Shown: positions 17,794 to 27,160 of the stretch, piece after piece | Position numbering within the stretch: the stretch's first letter is position 1 | Layout of the letters: each line of letters opens with the position of its first letter | NCBI GenBank assembly: GCA_018816185.1 | Contig: JAHIWI010000008.1 | Location: 120,530 to 184,529, forward strand | From: Bacillota bacterium | GTDB lineage: Bacteria > Bacillota > Bacilli > Bacillales_A > Planococcaceae | DNA length: 64,000 bases | Reading direction: 5' to 3' | The notes under the pieces: generated by a model | What the model was told of the DNA's origin: nothing | What the model saw: the letters and a program-made list of their open reading frames with translations, nothing else | Database searches by the model: none | Program-made: the position numbers and the translations under genes

Positions 17794-18648
17794 TTATTCA
17801 ACGACTATTAAAACCTTCGCACCAGAAGGATCAATCGCCCGCACGATATCATTTTCCAAAGTAAAGACCGCACCTATTTCTTGCAAACGATTTACCACCA
17901 GATCCCGAGTCTCGATACTCGGATAAACAAGTGAAAACTCATGTAGTCCGAGAGTGTGATTATTACGCTCTATCGCCTTAGGTCGGCCCCAAGTATTTAG
18001 GGCGATATGATGATGATAGCCATTTGACGAGATGAATGTAGCCTGAGATCCATAGCGACTAACAATATCAAATCCTAATGCATGCACATAGAATTCTTCG
18101 GCTTTTTCTAAGTTCGATACGCTTAAATGAATATGCCCCATAATAGTGCCTGAGGATATGCCAGACCATTCCGCTTTATTTGCACTAGCAATTAATCCCT
18201 CAATATCAAGTGGATCTACGGTCATTTCAACCTGTTCATTTTGCCAATTCCACGTTTCTGGAGTGCGGTCATAATACAATTCAATTCCGTTGCCATCTAA
18301 ATCATTCAAATAGAGCGCTTCACTAACTTTATGGTCAGAGGCCCCACTAAATGGATACCCCGTATTGCGGATGTGATTAAACAGCGAACCTAATTCTTCT
18401 TTAGATGGAAGTAGGAGTGCCAAATGATAAAGGCCTGCAGCCCCAGGTATGTGAACACTATTTTGTTGAGATTGTTCAATGATTAATAAAACATCTGATT
18501 GATTGGCTGTGAACTCTACTTTGTCCTCGGTTTTATTCAAAATGTGTAGTCCAATAATGTTTTCGTAAAATGCTGTCGACTTCGTTAAGTCCGACACGAT
18601 TAAATGGACATGCTTTGGATAGAGTGATGGATGTTGATGAAAAGACAT
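17794..18648 (-). CDS. catE: Catechol-2,3-dioxygenase-like VOC protein (CatE type)
   Basis: This is a two-domain vicinal-oxygen-chelate protein resembling Bacillus CatE, an extradiol dioxygenase that opens catechols and protects against quinones. The first VOC unit begins KHVHLIVSDLTKSTAFYENIIG; the second begins GHIHLSVSNLEKAEEFYVHALG. The metal-ligand candidates are the His of GHIHL, a His in YHHHIALNTWG, and a late Glu. The start is ATG 18648, not the ATG six bases earlier, because AAGGAG lies seven bases before it. A GTTAC/GTAAC dyad upstream (18664-18698) suggests quinone- or MarR-type control, as is known for catE in B. subtilis. Substrate specificity is inferred. Confidence 0.8.
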   Translation of the reverse strand: MSFHQHPSLYPKHVHLIVSDLTKSTAFYENIIGLHILNKTEDKVEFTANQSDVLLIIEQSQQNSVHIPGAAGLYHLALLLPSKEELGSLFNHIRNTGYPFSGASDHKVSEALYLNDLDGNGIELYYDRTPETWNWQNEQVEMTVDPLDIEGLIASANKAEWSGISSGTIMGHIHLSVSNLEKAEEFYVHALGFDIVSRYGSQATFISSNGYHHHIALNTWGRPKAIERNNHTLGLHEFSLVYPSIETRDLVVNRLQEIGAVFTLENDIVRAIDPSGAKVLIVVE

Positions 18649-18663
18649 ATACATTCTCCTTCT

Positions 18664-18698
18664 AGGTTACATTTATAAATTAGGTTACTTTATGTAAC
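18664..18698. promoter_or_regulatory. Candidate operator upstream of catE
   Basis: AGGTTAC occurs at 18664-18670 and again at 18682-18688, and the second copy pairs with GTAAC at 18694-18698 (5-bp spacer). Its position just upstream of the minus-strand gene fits a repressor of the MarR/DUF24 class; the regulator is not in the window. Confidence 0.4.
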
Positions 18699-18814
18699 TA
18701 ATATTAATGTATGAGTTTATAAAAGTCAATAATATCGCTTTGCGAATAAATACCCTTCCTTGTGGCAAAACTTTCTTCAAATACGAAACCTTCAAAACGA
18801 AGGGAAGTGAATGA

Positions 18815-20293
18815 ATGAAAATATGGAAACGAGCACGACAAGTAGTTGAAAAAAGCAAGGAAAAACCTTCTCCACCATCACATCAGAAGGAGCCTGCACC
18901 TGTTTCGTTAGACTCTCTTAAAAAAGATCTGACTGATATAGATGATGCTGTTTTCAAAGAGTATCAAACAAAAGATGGACTTGTAACAGTTATCTATTTG
19001 AGTTCGCTAATCGAGCCTGTACTTTTACATAAAATCATTATCTTGCCACTTGTGAATGATAAGGGCGAAGTAATGAATTCGTTTGATGCGATTGATGGAT
19101 GGAATAAGCAAAAGCTTCTAATGGCCATTGTAAACGGTGACACCGTTATTTTTAATCACAAAAAACAGCAATATTTACTGGCTCATACCTTTAGTCCACC
19201 AGAACGATCAATTACTTCTTCTGAAAACGAAGCAACCGTCCTAGGTCCGCAAGACTCCTTCACCGAGTCACTAAAAGCAAATTTATCTCTTATTAAAAGA
19301 AGGGTCCATCAAACGGGGTTGAAAAGTAAGGATTACACAATCGGTCAAGAAACAAATACCAAAATATCGATTATGTATATTGAGCATCTCGTTAACGATG
19401 AAAATCTTAAGAGAATCAAGGAACGTATTCAACAATTAGATTTTACAGGTTACGTGGATATCGTCATTCTTAAACAATTACTTGAGGACAATCCTTATTC
19501 TCCGTTCCCTCAATACGGAGCGACATCGAGGCCCGATGCTGCGGTGAATTCCTTATTGGATGGAAGAATTGTCGTTGCAATGGAAAATAGTCAAACGGTC
19601 ATGATTTGTCCCTCTTCGTTTCTTGAAATGTTTAATTCTCCAGAAGATTATTATAATCGTTGGACAACGGCTACTCTATTAAGAATCTTGCGATTTGCGG
19701 GCTTCTTTATCACCATTATGCTGACGCCTACGTATATTTCAGCTCTATCTTATCATCCAGGTATTCTTCCATTTGAATTATTGATTATGACCATGGAATC
19801 ACGAAGCAGAGTACCTTTTCCTCCTGTTATTGAAGTACTATTTATAGAACTAATTATTGAAGTTTTGAAAGAGGCTGGATCTCGAATGCCTTCCAAGGTT
19901 GGTCAAACCATTGGTATTGTGGGCGGTATTGTAATTGGGACAGCAGCGGTACAAGCGGGGATTGTAAGTAATACACTCATCGTACTAGTGGCTGTTTCTG
20001 CATTATTGTCATTCTTAATGCCTAGCTACCTTATGAGTAATGCCAGTCGGTTTGTGCGGTACATTTTTATTTTGGCAGCGGGATTGTTTGGTTTGCTCGG
20101 ACAAATGTTGGCATTAGCATGGCTGTTGAATCATTTATTAAATTTGACATCACTTGGAACGCCGTATATGACGCCTGTTATCCCGCGGTCATGGTCAGAC
20201 ATGTTTGATAGTGTCATTCGTTTTCCTTTGACTTATGTTCAAAAAAGAACTGGAATGTCTAGAGCAAAGAGAGAGAAAAAACCTACTAAATAG
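18815..20293 (+). CDS. Spore germination receptor A subunit (GerA family)
   Basis: This is the A subunit of a nutrient germinant receptor in the spore inner membrane. The 492-aa chain has a hydrophilic N-terminal half of about 280 residues (a Pro/Lys-rich opening, then DSFTESLKANLSLIKRR, a family signature) and a C-terminal membrane half with about five helices that contains the conserved FPPVIEVLFIELIIEVLKEAG and MPSKVGQTIGIVGGIVIG. ATG 18815 follows GGGAAGTGA. A weak sigma-G-like pattern (GCGAATA ... CAAAACT) lies about 70 bases upstream, in line with forespore expression, but I would not rely on it. It is the first gene of a three-gene operon. Confidence 0.93.
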   Translation: MKIWKRARQVVEKSKEKPSPPSHQKEPAPVSLDSLKKDLTDIDDAVFKEYQTKDGLVTVIYLSSLIEPVLLHKIIILPLVNDKGEVMNSFDAIDGWNKQKLLMAIVNGDTVIFNHKKQQYLLAHTFSPPERSITSSENEATVLGPQDSFTESLKANLSLIKRRVHQTGLKSKDYTIGQETNTKISIMYIEHLVNDENLKRIKERIQQLDFTGYVDIVILKQLLEDNPYSPFPQYGATSRPDAAVNSLLDGRIVVAMENSQTVMICPSSFLEMFNSPEDYYNRWTTATLLRILRFAGFFITIMLTPTYISALSYHPGILPFELLIMTMESRSRVPFPPVIEVLFIELIIEVLKEAGSRMPSKVGQTIGIVGGIVIGTAAVQAGIVSNTLIVLVAVSALLSFLMPSYLMSNASRFVRYIFILAAGLFGLLGQMLALAWLLNHLLNLTSLGTPYMTPVIPRSWSDMFDSVIRFPLTYVQKRTGMSRAKREKKPTK

Positions 20294-20307
20294 AGGGGTG
20301 ATTGAAA

Positions 20308-21384
20308 ATGGATGTTTCTAAAAAGAAAATTTTGAATGGGTACCATGTGGTATTTCTAGTTCAGAATATTATGGTTGGCATGGGGTTGTTGTCCATGAAT
20401 AACTCTTTAAGTCCACTTGGGTACAGTCAGTGGTGGGTCCCAATTCTTTTTGGTGTCATTGCAAACCTCACAATCATCCCTATGATTTGGCTAAATTTGC
20501 AGTATAAAGATGATGACTTGTTTGATATCCATGAAAAACTTTTAGGAAAATGGATGGGCAAATCATTAAACTTTATATTACTCCTATATGCAATTATTCT
20601 TTTTTCGGCAGTCATTGATAGTTACTTAGAACTCATCCAAATCTCTATATTGCCTGAACGATCGATAAATGGTCATTTAATCTTCTTTATTTTAATTACG
20701 GTATTTATCGTTAAGGGAGGTATAAAATCTCTTGCTCGATTTTGTATATTAACATTTTTCTTAACAGGATGGATGGCCTATTTTTTACGATGGGGCATGG
20801 AAAGTGGAGAAATTAGGCATCTTTTGCCACTTTTTAACTTCACTGGTAAGGAGTTTTTGGAAGCAACCAAAAGTGGATACAATTCAATTGTTGGATATGA
20901 ATTAATTATGTTCTTTTTTCCATATATCCGTAAACCTGAGAAAGCCTTCAAACATTCATCTATTGGCATTTGGTTAACGGTATTTTTCTATTTAATGGTT
21001 GGAATTGTTGGTGTTATGTACTTTACGGAATGGCAACTAGAACATATACTCTTTCCTGTCTTGAAATTATTCCAAGCAGTAGACCTCTCTTTTGTCGAGA
21101 GAATTGATAAGATAGGTATTACTTTATGGGTATTTTTAATTTTGACGACAGCTGGAGCCTATTTATGGGTGGCTAAAAAAGGTTTAGATTCTCTTCGAAA
21201 TAAAAATAGCCAATATCATATTTATGCAGTTGCTATATTGACATATGTCGTCATTAATCTTCCTATTTCTCAAATTATTAGAAAAACTTTTTATGAACGA
21301 ACATTCTATTTTAGTTATGGATTTATTTTATGGCCAATCCTTTTATGTCTAGTTCACTTAGTCAGAAGAAGAAAAATGAGGTGA
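20308..21384 (+). CDS. Spore germination receptor B subunit (GerAB/ArcD-like permease)
   Basis: This is an integral membrane subunit of the germinant receptor, related to amino-acid permeases (endospore germination permease family, about 360 aa, ten helices). It opens with a GYHVVFLVQNIMVGMGLLSM helix; FPYIRKPEKAFKHS near residue 210 is typical. The B subunit is thought to bind the germinant. I take ATG 20308 (ribosome site GAGGGG nine bases upstream) over the in-frame TTG at 20302, which is too close to that site. It is 14 bases after the A gene and 4 bases before the C gene. Confidence 0.92.
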   Translation: MDVSKKKILNGYHVVFLVQNIMVGMGLLSMNNSLSPLGYSQWWVPILFGVIANLTIIPMIWLNLQYKDDDLFDIHEKLLGKWMGKSLNFILLLYAIILFSAVIDSYLELIQISILPERSINGHLIFFILITVFIVKGGIKSLARFCILTFFLTGWMAYFLRWGMESGEIRHLLPLFNFTGKEFLEATKSGYNSIVGYELIMFFFPYIRKPEKAFKHSSIGIWLTVFFYLMVGIVGVMYFTEWQLEHILFPVLKLFQAVDLSFVERIDKIGITLWVFLILTTAGAYLWVAKKGLDSLRNKNSQYHIYAVAILTYVVINLPISQIIRKTFYERTFYFSYGFILWPILLCLVHLVRRRKMR

Positions 21385-21388
21385 AGAA

Positions 21389-22489
21389 ATGACAGTTTCT
21401 CGATTCATAATAGCAATTAGTATACTTTTAGTATTGAGTGGTTGTACTACTAAGCAAGGTTTGCAACCATCTTTAGAAAATCTGGGATTAATTAGTGTTG
21501 CTGGCTTCGATTATATTGATAATGACAACATGAGAATGACGGTAATTATGCCACAACCAGCTCTTGAGGCTGAGAAACATACGCAAGTCATTACGGTTAA
21601 TACGGATATGTTGCATAAAGGATTGGTTGACATTTCTTCCCGTGCAGATAAAACTGTCTCATTGAAACAACTACGAGTCGTCTTATTCAGTGAGGAATTT
21701 GCTAGACAAGGACAAATGAAAGAAATGGTTGAGTATTTATTTAAAGATGCGGATGTAAGATCAAGTGTATTTGTAGCCATAGTAAAAGAATCTGCTGAAG
21801 AAATGCTAAGAATGGAATACCCAGACAAACAGAATACAAGTTCTTATATCAATAATTTATTCCAACAGAGACAATATACATTTTTCAGTCCTTTCACAAC
21901 GATACACGAATTTGTCTATGATGAAACTGATCCTATAAGGGATACGATCGCTCCATATGTGGAGCTAAAAGATGAAGTCATCCATATAGAAGGACTTGCC
22001 ATGTTCAGTAACGGAAAAATGGAAACGACTTTTTCCAAACATGAAGGCAAGATTATTCAAATATTGCGTGGTAGAGAGAAATTAAGTGTATTTGCTCTTA
22101 CTCTCGACGATGAAGGAAATGAGAAAGTAGCTCTAGAATTTGTAAAATCGAAAGCTAAAGTGAAGACTGAAAATATAAATTCTCCGAAGGTCATTTTAAA
22201 TTTGAAATTCGAAGGTACATTAAGTGAATATGAAGGCGATAAAGACTTAGCCAATAAAAAAGATATTAAAAATCTTGAAAAAGAAGTGAGTAAAAAAATT
22301 GAGAAGGAAATTAGAAACTTGTTAGAAAAATGTAAGGAGCTTGAAATTGAACCTATTGGCATGTTTGAAACGCTGAGAATGCGCTACAAAGGAGATTGGA
22401 CAACTGACTTAACGAAAGAATTGTTAGAGAAAGCAGAATTTGAGATAAACGTTGAAACAAACCTTACAAGTATTGGTGCATTGAAATAA
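21389..22489 (+). CDS. Spore germination receptor C subunit, Ger(x)C lipoprotein
   Basis: This is the lipoprotein subunit of the germinant receptor, anchored on the outer face of the spore inner membrane. The signal peptide ends in a lipobox LVLSGC, so the modified cysteine is near residue 19. The mature part has the Ger(x)C layout with three alpha/beta domains; conserved elements such as ISVAGFDYIDN, KTVSLKQLRVVLFSEEFAR and EIEPIGMFETLRMRY are visible. The gene starts 4 bases after the B subunit, completing an ABC operon. The nutrient recognised cannot be predicted. Confidence 0.93.
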   Translation: MTVSRFIIAISILLVLSGCTTKQGLQPSLENLGLISVAGFDYIDNDNMRMTVIMPQPALEAEKHTQVITVNTDMLHKGLVDISSRADKTVSLKQLRVVLFSEEFARQGQMKEMVEYLFKDADVRSSVFVAIVKESAEEMLRMEYPDKQNTSSYINNLFQQRQYTFFSPFTTIHEFVYDETDPIRDTIAPYVELKDEVIHIEGLAMFSNGKMETTFSKHEGKIIQILRGREKLSVFALTLDDEGNEKVALEFVKSKAKVKTENINSPKVILNLKFEGTLSEYEGDKDLANKKDIKNLEKEVSKKIEKEIRNLLEKCKELEIEPIGMFETLRMRYKGDWTTDLTKELLEKAEFEINVETNLTSIGALK

Positions 22490-22589
22490 ATGAAAATAAA
22501 GAAATCAAAATTAGAATTCTGAAAACTTGAAACTTCGTGTTTTCATAATCGTATTTAAAGATGATAATTAAATTTTGAGGGGGAATTGG

Positions 22590-23204
22590 ATGTTTAAAAA
22601 GTTAGCTGCAGAGGCATTAGGTTTATCAGATATTGGAATTGTGGTACCAAAAGCTGATTTTGATAAGACGGAAGCAGACGATTTTGTTATGCACGAATCA
22701 GGGGAAGAAATTTTCTTCTTGATTAAGACCAAAGCAGATGAATATTGTTTTACAAATAAAGCACTCATTCACGTGGATGGGGCAAGTGCGGTTAGTAAAA
22801 AAAGAATATTGAAGCGGTATGAATACGCATTACATCCAATTACAAATGTAGCTCTAGAAACGGCCGGTACCATCGATTTAGACGTCGAAATCAAATTCAC
22901 GATTGGCAGTACACCGTTATCGGTAGATATTCATAAACGGTTCTTAACGGAAATTAAAGATCTTTATAAAGTCTTATTTGCAATTTCACTTGAAGTGAAA
23001 GAAAACGAAAAGAATTATGCTATTGCTGAAACAAGTTTGAATTATGCTTCTCAGTCTATTGGTCGTATTAGTAACAGTGAAGTGACTCCTGCTCAGTCAT
23101 TTGAAGATATTGCTCGATTCTCACAAAACTGGTTGCATGAGAATCGCAGGAAATACGCTAAAAAAGATTTCAAAGATACTTTCGAGTTGTATATAAATCA
23201 ATAA
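22590..23204 (+). CDS. Bacterial PH-domain protein, YvbH-like
   Basis: This is a 204-aa soluble protein. Residues about 10-120 form a bacterial pleckstrin-homology-like beta domain (EEIFFLIKTKADEYCFTNK, ALIHVDGASAVSKKRILKRYEY), and the C-terminal 80 residues are helical, like the YvbH oligomerisation region. Ligand and role are unknown. I place the start at ATG 22590, six bases after GAGGGGG; an in-frame TTG at 22575 lies before that ribosome site. It follows the ger operon at about 100 bases and has its own terminator. Confidence 0.78.
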   Translation: MFKKLAAEALGLSDIGIVVPKADFDKTEADDFVMHESGEEIFFLIKTKADEYCFTNKALIHVDGASAVSKKRILKRYEYALHPITNVALETAGTIDLDVEIKFTIGSTPLSVDIHKRFLTEIKDLYKVLFAISLEVKENEKNYAIAETSLNYASQSIGRISNSEVTPAQSFEDIARFSQNWLHENRRKYAKKDFKDTFELYINQ

Positions 23205-23216
23205 ATAATTGTTGTG

Positions 23217-23254
23217 AAACCGTCCTTACATAACGATCATGGACGGTTTTTTTT
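23217..23254 (+). terminator. Terminator of the YvbH-like gene
   Basis: AAACCGTCC pairs with GGACGGTTT and is followed by a T run. Confidence 0.9.
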
Positions 23255-23393
23255 AATTCTAGTGAGTATGAGTTAATGGATATCAGAATAAGAAAATGCA
23301 GAACTGCATCATTTTTGAAAGAAGATGTGTTTTTCTAAGCTGAATAAGGGGGAAAATACAAGTATATATTGCAAATAGAGGACGGTGAAAGAA

Positions 23394-24068
23394 ATGTGTG
23401 GACGATATAGTTTAACTGCTGACTTCCAAGTAATTGAAGATCGGTTTGGGGAAGCGACTTTTGATATAACTAAATATGAAGAAAGCTACAACATTGCACC
23501 TTCTCAAATGGTGCTTTCAGTCGTTAACGATGGTTCGAAAAATAGACTAGGGTTTTTAAAATGGGGCCTTATTCCACCGTGGGCAAAAGAATCGAAGATT
23601 GGTTTTAAAATGATTAATGCCCGTTCAGAAACTGTACATGAAAAGCCTAGTTTTCGAGAAGCTTTCAAGAGAAAAAGATGTCTCGTTATTGCGGATTCTT
23701 TTTACGAGTGGAAACGAACGGACGACCGGAAAATACCTATGCGCATCAAAATGAAAAATGATGGACTTTTTGCGATGGCAGGTCTATGGGAATCTTGGAA
23801 ATCTCCTGAAGGGGATACAATTCATTCATGCACGATTTTAACCACTGCACCAAATGAATTAATGTCAAACATTCATGATCGAATGCCTGTCATCTTAAAA
23901 CCTTCGGATGAACAAAAGTGGTTAAATCCAAAATTGAATACTTTGGCTGATTTAAAGAAGTTTTTAATTCCTCTCGAAGATGGTCATCTAGAAGCATACG
24001 AAGTATCGGACAAAGTAAATTCTCCTAAAAATAATTCGCCAGAGTTGATTGAAAAAGTAGGAGACTAA
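23394..24068 (+). CDS. SRAP (HMCES/YedK-like) abasic-site DNA-protein crosslink protein
   Basis: Proteins of this family shield abasic sites in single-stranded DNA by forming a thiazolidine link through the N-terminal cysteine. The start at ATG 23394 places Cys at position 2 (MCGRYSL), as catalysis requires; the in-frame ATG nine bases earlier would bury it. Other family residues are present: NARSETV near 77, SFYEWKR near 105 (the catalytic Glu), and HDRMPVIL near 160 (the conserved His). At 224 aa it is the standard length, comparable to B. subtilis YoqW/YoaM. It is chromosomal here with no prophage genes around it. Confidence 0.93.
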   Translation: MCGRYSLTADFQVIEDRFGEATFDITKYEESYNIAPSQMVLSVVNDGSKNRLGFLKWGLIPPWAKESKIGFKMINARSETVHEKPSFREAFKRKRCLVIADSFYEWKRTDDRKIPMRIKMKNDGLFAMAGLWESWKSPEGDTIHSCTILTTAPNELMSNIHDRMPVILKPSDEQKWLNPKLNTLADLKKFLIPLEDGHLEAYEVSDKVNSPKNNSPELIEKVGD

Positions 24069-24097
24069 TTATGTAAGAATCTTTAAAAGTGTAAGAG

Positions 24098-24628
24098 GTG
24101 AATGACATAAAAATTTTAGAAACAGACAGGCTAACACTTCGACATTTAACTGTGGAAGATGCAGAGTTTATTGTAACCCTTTTAAATGAACCGGATTGGA
24201 TTAAATACATCGGAGACAGAGGCATTCGTACAGTTAAAGATGCGAAAAAGTACATCAAAGAAGGACCCATGACCATGTATGAAGAGCATGGGATAGGCTT
24301 GTACTTAGTTGAACTGAAAGAAAGCGCACAACCAATAGGACTTTGTGGTCTGCTACATCGTGATTTCTTAAAAGATGTTGATCTTGGATTTGCATTACTT
24401 TCTAAGTATTGGGGGAAAGGGTATGCGTTTGAGGCAGCACAAGGCACCTTAATGTATGGTGCTGAAATGTTAGGGTATAGCCGAATTGTTGGCTTCACTT
24501 CACTTGATAATGAAAAATCTGCAAACCTTCTTCAGAAATTGGGAATGAAAGACGAAGGGACGATTAAATATACGTCAACTTCCGAAGATGTCCGGTTGTT
24601 CGCAATTGACTATCAAAAAAAAGATTGA
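24098..24628 (+). CDS. GNAT acetyltransferase, RimJ/RimL-like
   Basis: This cytoplasmic N-acetyltransferase has the opening ILETDRLTLRHLTVEDAEFI and the acetyl-CoA loop YWGKGYAFEAAQG near residue 108, typical of the ribosomal-protein acetyltransferase branch; the real substrate is unknown. The start is uncertain. The only standard start in frame is GTG 24098, which itself sits inside a good ribosome site (AGAGGTG, 24094-24100). The spacing rather points to ATA 24107, which would give IKILETDRLTLR and align with the usual family N-terminus. Its stop lies inside the terminator shared with the convergent oxidoreductase gene. Confidence 0.85.
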   Translation: MNDIKILETDRLTLRHLTVEDAEFIVTLLNEPDWIKYIGDRGIRTVKDAKKYIKEGPMTMYEEHGIGLYLVELKESAQPIGLCGLLHRDFLKDVDLGFALLSKYWGKGYAFEAAQGTLMYGAEMLGYSRIVGFTSLDNEKSANLLQKLGMKDEGTIKYTSTSEDVRLFAIDYQKKD

Positions 24629-24659
24629 AACGAGCATCAATGCCGTTTCAATCTTTTTT
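24615..24659. terminator. Bidirectional terminator between GNAT and Old Yellow Enzyme genes
   Basis: AAGATTGAAACG pairs with CGTTTCAATCTT, with A7 and T6 runs outside. It overlaps the last codons of the GNAT gene. Confidence 0.9.
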
Positions 24660-24663
24660 CAAT

Positions 24664-25788
24664 TTATATTCCAGGAACCCACCCTGGATTTTTTAAGATT
24701 CTTTGCCATAGTGGAGTGGGAAGATCTAACTCTTCTTGTTTATCGATTTCAAGCTTCGTGACAATTTCATCTTCGCGACCTTGCTCAATCTTTTGAACCC
24801 ATTCTGGGTCAATTAATAACTCCCGACCTAATCCGATTAACGGTACTCCAGAAGTTAGAGCTTTTCGTGCATCTTCTGCGGTATAGATGGATCCAACCCC
24901 AATAAGCGGAACTCTATCCCCAATGACTTCTTGTAAGAGTTCGATACGTGAACGAGTTTCTTCATCGCCGCTCTTAGGTTTAGACCAAAAATCCATAAGA
25001 GAAACATGTAAGTAATCTAGATTTTTGGAAGCTAATCTATCTACTAATATGAGTGTATCAGCCATCGTAATACCTGGTTCTTCCGGTTCTTCAGGAGAGA
25101 AACGATACCCAACGATAAATGTTTCTTTTGCGTACTCATTCACAACGCGTTTTACTTCATCTACAACAGCTAATGGGAAGGTCATTCGCTTCTCTAACGT
25201 TCCACCAAATCGATCGGTACGGCGGTTTGAGTGTGGAGAAAAGAACTGTTGTATTAAGTACGTATTGGCACCATGAATTTCAACGCCATCATATCCAGCT
25301 TCAATAGCTCGTCGAGTCATTTCGCCAAAGTCACGAGTAATAGCTTCGATTTCATTTTCCGTTAGTGCACGAGGCACAGGTTTGCCTTCTGCAGGATAAG
25401 CAACAGCACTTGCGCTAACGACATCGCCGTTTGGTGCAATCTCTTTCGGCACCTGTCTTCCAGCATGGAAGATTTGTAAAATAGCTTTTGCGCCTTCATC
25501 TTTAATTGCTGAAGCTAATCGCTTTAAGCTCGGAATCATTTCGTCTGTATGTGCTGCAAACTCACCAGGAAAACCTTGACCATTTGGGGTTCCGTATGTA
25601 CAAGCCGTAATCACCATACCGACACCTTTTGAGCGACGAATATAATAATCAACTTCTTCGTCTGAAACTGTACCATCTTCATTGGAAGAGTAGTTCGTCA
25701 TTGGAGCCATTACGATACGATTCTTAAGTGAAACACCATTTGAAAAGTCAAATGGTTCTAAGAGTGGTTTGTATTTTTCATTCGTCAT
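24664..25788 (-). CDS. NADH-dependent flavin oxidoreductase (Old Yellow Enzyme family)
   Basis: This FMN-dependent TIM-barrel ene-reductase reduces activated C=C bonds with NAD(P)H, usually in detoxification. Hallmarks are LKNRIVMAPMTNYSSN near residue 20, EIHGANTYLIQQFFSP near 165 with the His-x-x-Asn pair, and the FMN-phosphate region LIGVGSIYTAEDA with GLGRELLIDP near the end. The real start is ATG 25788 (MTNEKYKPLL), which has GGAGGT eight bases upstream; an upstream in-frame ATG would add a non-conserved hydrophobic tail. At 374 aa it is close to Bacillus YqiG. The natural substrate is unknown. Confidence 0.9.
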   Translation of the reverse strand: MTNEKYKPLLEPFDFSNGVSLKNRIVMAPMTNYSSNEDGTVSDEEVDYYIRRSKGVGMVITACTYGTPNGQGFPGEFAAHTDEMIPSLKRLASAIKDEGAKAILQIFHAGRQVPKEIAPNGDVVSASAVAYPAEGKPVPRALTENEIEAITRDFGEMTRRAIEAGYDGVEIHGANTYLIQQFFSPHSNRRTDRFGGTLEKRMTFPLAVVDEVKRVVNEYAKETFIVGYRFSPEEPEEPGITMADTLILVDRLASKNLDYLHVSLMDFWSKPKSGDEETRSRIELLQEVIGDRVPLIGVGSIYTAEDARKALTSGVPLIGLGRELLIDPEWVQKIEQGREDEIVTKLEIDKQEELDLPTPLWQRILKNPGWVPGI

Positions 25789-25908
25789 ATTTATGTACCT
25801 CCAAAACGTAGTGTGGATAGTAAGTAGTAAGAAAAAGCATAATGTCACTTTATGCTTTCGCTATAAAGTAGTCAAAAGATATGCCTAAATCTGAACTTAT
25901 GAGTAGTG

Positions 25909-26559
25909 TCAGGAAGTCCTCTCATCAATTTTTACTATGACAAATTGATAACACCCAATAATCATTGTCAGCAAAAAACCACCTGCAAAATAGCCAGCTA
26001 ATACATCACTTGGATAATGAACGCCTAAATAGATTCGGCTGAGTCCAATTGAAAGAATCATGAAGAAGCTAAAAATAGACAAAATGATACGACCCCAGCG
26101 AGCTGGGCTATGTTGCCACAAAACAAAGATGAGTATTCCATAAATACCGAAAGCATTCGTCGCGTGACCACTTGGGAAACTGTATCCACCAATTTCAATA
26201 AGGCGATGAAAATCGGGTCTTGCTCTTTTGAATAATTGTTTTAATAGACGGAAAAGGTAATGTGAACCGAGCAAAACGATAATAAAAAGTAGAAGTTTTG
26301 AATGATCCTTCACAAAGAAGTAGAAGATAATAAAAATGACAAAGGCTAAAATATGAATGAAAGACATAGAGCCAATGTAAGTGAAAAATTGCATGATAGT
26401 TGTTAAGAATGAAGTCTCGAAATCTTGAATATAAGTTGTGATTATTTTGTCGAAACGATCCAGCTTATTCAGACGAACTAAGATAGCTATCAATCCAAAT
26501 CCAAATGCGAAGAATAAACTTAGCGATAAAAATAACTTAAAATTATATGGCCACTTCAT
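25909..26559 (-). CDS. PAP2-family membrane phosphatase
   Basis: This is a 216-aa membrane phosphatase of the type-2 phosphatidic acid phosphatase family, with five or six helices. All three motifs are present: KQLFKRARP (near residue 97), the FPSGHAT motif with its His (near 128), and SRIYLGVHYPSD (near 174). Members dephosphorylate undecaprenyl-PP or lipid phosphates on the outer face of the membrane; which applies is unknown. The first ATG is used because an in-frame stop lies two codons upstream. It is divergent from the lipoprotein gene. Confidence 0.9.
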   Translation of the reverse strand: MKWPYNFKLFLSLSLFFAFGFGLIAILVRLNKLDRFDKIITTYIQDFETSFLTTIMQFFTYIGSMSFIHILAFVIFIIFYFFVKDHSKLLLFIIVLLGSHYLFRLLKQLFKRARPDFHRLIEIGGYSFPSGHATNAFGIYGILIFVLWQHSPARWGRIILSIFSFFMILSIGLSRIYLGVHYPSDVLAGYFAGGFLLTMIIGCYQFVIVKIDERTS

Positions 26560-26656
26560 GTATTAGAAGATAACTCCTTTCAAGCATGGATAACATTTAT
26601 GGTAAAATAGCCAGAAAATAGTAAATAACTGTATAATCACATTAGGGGGGATATGT

Positions 26657-27160
26657 TTGAAGAAAATTATTTTAGTAGTTAGCTTGTTAATGATAACTGC
26701 TTGTTCGAATAGTTTAGATACATCCAAGTTAGTGGAATCGAAAAATAGTGAGGTAGCCATGAAATTCTATAGTGCTCCTTCTGTGGAAGTAGCCATTGAT
26801 TCATTGCCGTACGAGGTTAATTTACCCGAGCAATTACCATTCAATGCAAAGGAATTCAATTCTTTAGGCATTACAGATTACGGAGGTAAAGGGCTCAATC
26901 CAGAAGCTAGTTTTATTACAAGTGATGAAAATACAAATGAATTAATAATTACAACGACAACTGCAAAAGTGGAATATCCTGATACCACTCCTAAAGAAAT
27001 CACGTTGAAAAATGGATATCAAGCTTTTTACATGGCACCAAATCGATTAGATGTTGTTGTTAAAAACGTTACATATTTATACACGTTAATAATGCCGGAA
27101 TTAGAAGAATCTCAAATTGAAGAAGAATTGCTCAAGTTAGCAGAGCAATTAACCGAATAA
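26657..27160 (+). CDS. Small lipoprotein of unknown function
   Basis: This is a 167-aa predicted lipoprotein. The signal peptide KKIILVVSLLMITAC has a lipobox ITAC with cysteine 16. The mature part has a Pro-rich linker (LPYEVNLPEQLPFNAKEF) and an alpha/beta domain; no known domain is recognised. It starts with TTG 26657, six bases after a G6 ribosome site. It is a single-gene unit that ends at a strong terminator. Confidence 0.78.
   Translation: MKKIILVVSLLMITACSNSLDTSKLVESKNSEVAMKFYSAPSVEVAIDSLPYEVNLPEQLPFNAKEFNSLGITDYGGKGLNPEASFITSDENTNELIITTTTAKVEYPDTTPKEITLKNGYQAFYMAPNRLDVVVKNVTYLYTLIMPELEESQIEEELLKLAEQLTE

Noticed and set aside
17613..17801. Minus-strand ORF of 62 aa across array 1
   Set aside because: It is the 21-bp array read as heptads; there is no ribosome site and it overlaps the end of catE.
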